Assembly: GCA_020425835.1 (NCBI GenBank) | Contig: JAGQRC010000162.1 | Location: forward strand, 1 to 7,408 | Direction: 5' to 3' | DNA from: Planctomycetota bacterium | GTDB taxonomy: Bacteria; Planctomycetota; UBA8108; UBA1146; JAJFFE01 | Length of the DNA: 7,408 bases | Part shown: piece by piece, positions 6,953 through 7,408 of the stretch | Position numbering within the stretch: position 1 is the stretch's first letter | How the letters are laid out: every line of letters begins with the position of its first letter | Made by a program: the position numbers and the translations under genes | The notes under the pieces: generated by a model | Databases searched by the model: none | The model's input: only the letters and a program-made list of their open reading frames with translations | Told to the model about the DNA's origin: nothing

Positions 6953-7104
6953 GGAGTCCTCCTTCTTCCCGGCCAGCTTACTGTCGGGCTCCACGGGCGG
7001 CCAGGAGTCTGCCCCGACCTTCGACTCCCGGTGATTCTCGGACCTTCGTCGAGCGTCGACTCTCGGGACGGGTCACCCTCGCCCCCGGGATGTTACGCTT
7101 GGTC
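6953..7104. promoter_or_regulatory. Divergent intergenic region between the sigma gene and the rightmost gene
   Basis: These 152 bp should carry the promoter of the sigma/anti-sigma unit and that of the plus-strand gene at 7105. Visible elements are an 8-bp direct repeat GACCTTCG at 7016-7023 and 7041-7048, a GTCGAC palindrome at 7055-7060, and a -10-like TACGCT at 7094-7099 on the plus strand overlapping a minus-strand TAACAT (7095-7090). No convincing -35 partner is found for either. A site for the sigma factor's own autoregulation may lie here, but I cannot identify one. Confidence 0.45.
6958..6964 (-). promoter_or_regulatory. Strong Shine-Dalgarno deciding the sigma-factor start
   Basis: On the minus strand AAGGAGG precedes GTG 6952-6950 with a 5-nt spacer (ACTCC). 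The longer candidate GTG at 6994 has no such site, so the shorter protein is preferred. Confidence 0.7.
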
Positions 7105-7408
7105 ATGGAAACCAACAGCTCACGCGACGCGCTCGCAGAGATCGCTCGCTTCTCGGCGGAACTCGCCGAGCGACGCGGCCAACACGCCGCGGCCCTCTGG
7201 TCCGTCAGCGACTTCCTCGGCTCGCTCCGCGGGGCGCTCGTTCCGTTCGTCGACTCCACGACTCTCGGCGAGATCCCGGCACGACTCGGGATCGGCCCGC
7301 TCGACAGCGACGAGTACGTCCTCTTCGTCGCTCAGGGCGAGGCCCGAGTGGCGTCGTACAAGGCGGACGCCGAGATTCAGGTCGCCGCGGTTCGCCGGCT
7401 CCCGGAAT
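7105..7408 (+). CDS. Unrecognised protein, 3'-truncated by the window edge
   Basis: The frame from ATG 7105 stays open to the window end, giving 101 residues plus a partial codon. The codons show the same G/C-ending bias as the neighbouring genes, which supports coding. The visible part starts with a charged helix (about residues 5-36: RDALAEIARFSAELAERR), then an amphipathic stretch SDFLGSLRGALVPFV, then what look like mixed strands (EYVLFVAQGEARVASYKAD). There is no signal peptide or membrane helix. I do not recognise the family. An alternative in-frame ATG at 7090 would add five residues (MLRLV). Neither has a Shine-Dalgarno, and 7105 is favoured only because a -10-like TACGCT ends 6 nt upstream, as in leaderless genes. 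The gene is divergent from the sigma/anti-sigma unit. Confidence 0.6.
   Translation, partial: METNSSRDALAEIARFSAELAERRGQHAAALWSVSDFLGSLRGALVPFVDSTTLGEIPARLGIGPLDSDEYVLFVAQGEARVASYKADAEIQVAAVRRLPE

Noticed and set aside
6978..7259. A small minus-strand frame overlapping the rightmost gene
   Set aside because: Ser/Arg/Ala-rich with no motif; it lies opposite a frame with normal protein composition and across the sigma-gene promoter region.

Overview
The window is GC-rich DNA (about two thirds G+C by eye) with strong G/C bias at third codon positions. It looks like chromosome from a large-genome Gram-negative bacterium. A secreted multidomain enzyme with CARDB and IPT/TIG repeats, together with an ECF sigma/zinc anti-sigma pair, fits Planctomycetota or Myxococcota best. 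That placement is an inference from gene content only. I see no RNA genes, insertion sequences, CRISPR arrays or phage genes.

Layout, left to right. (1) 1-1254 (+): the 3' part of an alpha/beta hydrolase (lipase/esterase fold) with its full catalytic triad; its 5' end lies outside the window. (2) 1285-2165 (-): two small four-helix membrane proteins that are clearly paralogues of each other, joined by an ATGA stop/start overlap. (3) 2166-2342: a divergent promoter region. (4) 2343-5867 (+): a 1174-residue secreted protein with a signal peptide, an N-terminal galactose-binding-like module, a long Trp/His/Asp-rich core that I cannot place in a named family, a CARDB domain and a C-terminal IPT/TIG domain. 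It is probably a polysaccharide-degrading or polysaccharide-binding enzyme. (5) 5881-5912: a perfect 12-bp hairpin between convergent genes. (6) 5937-6952 (-): an ECF-type sigma factor followed, again with an ATGA overlap, by a soluble zinc-binding (HxxxCxxC) anti-sigma factor with extra cysteines. (7) 6953-7104: a second divergent intergenic region. (8) 7105-7408 (+): the 5' part of an unrecognised gene running off the window.

The genes form short transcription units that alternate in direction, with a hairpin lacking a U-tract at each convergent junction. The sigma/anti-sigma pair is a complete regulatory module; nothing in the sequence ties it to the neighbouring secreted enzyme. The least explained parts are the core of the large secreted protein and the paralogous membrane-protein pair. 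I see no convincing defence or mobile system.
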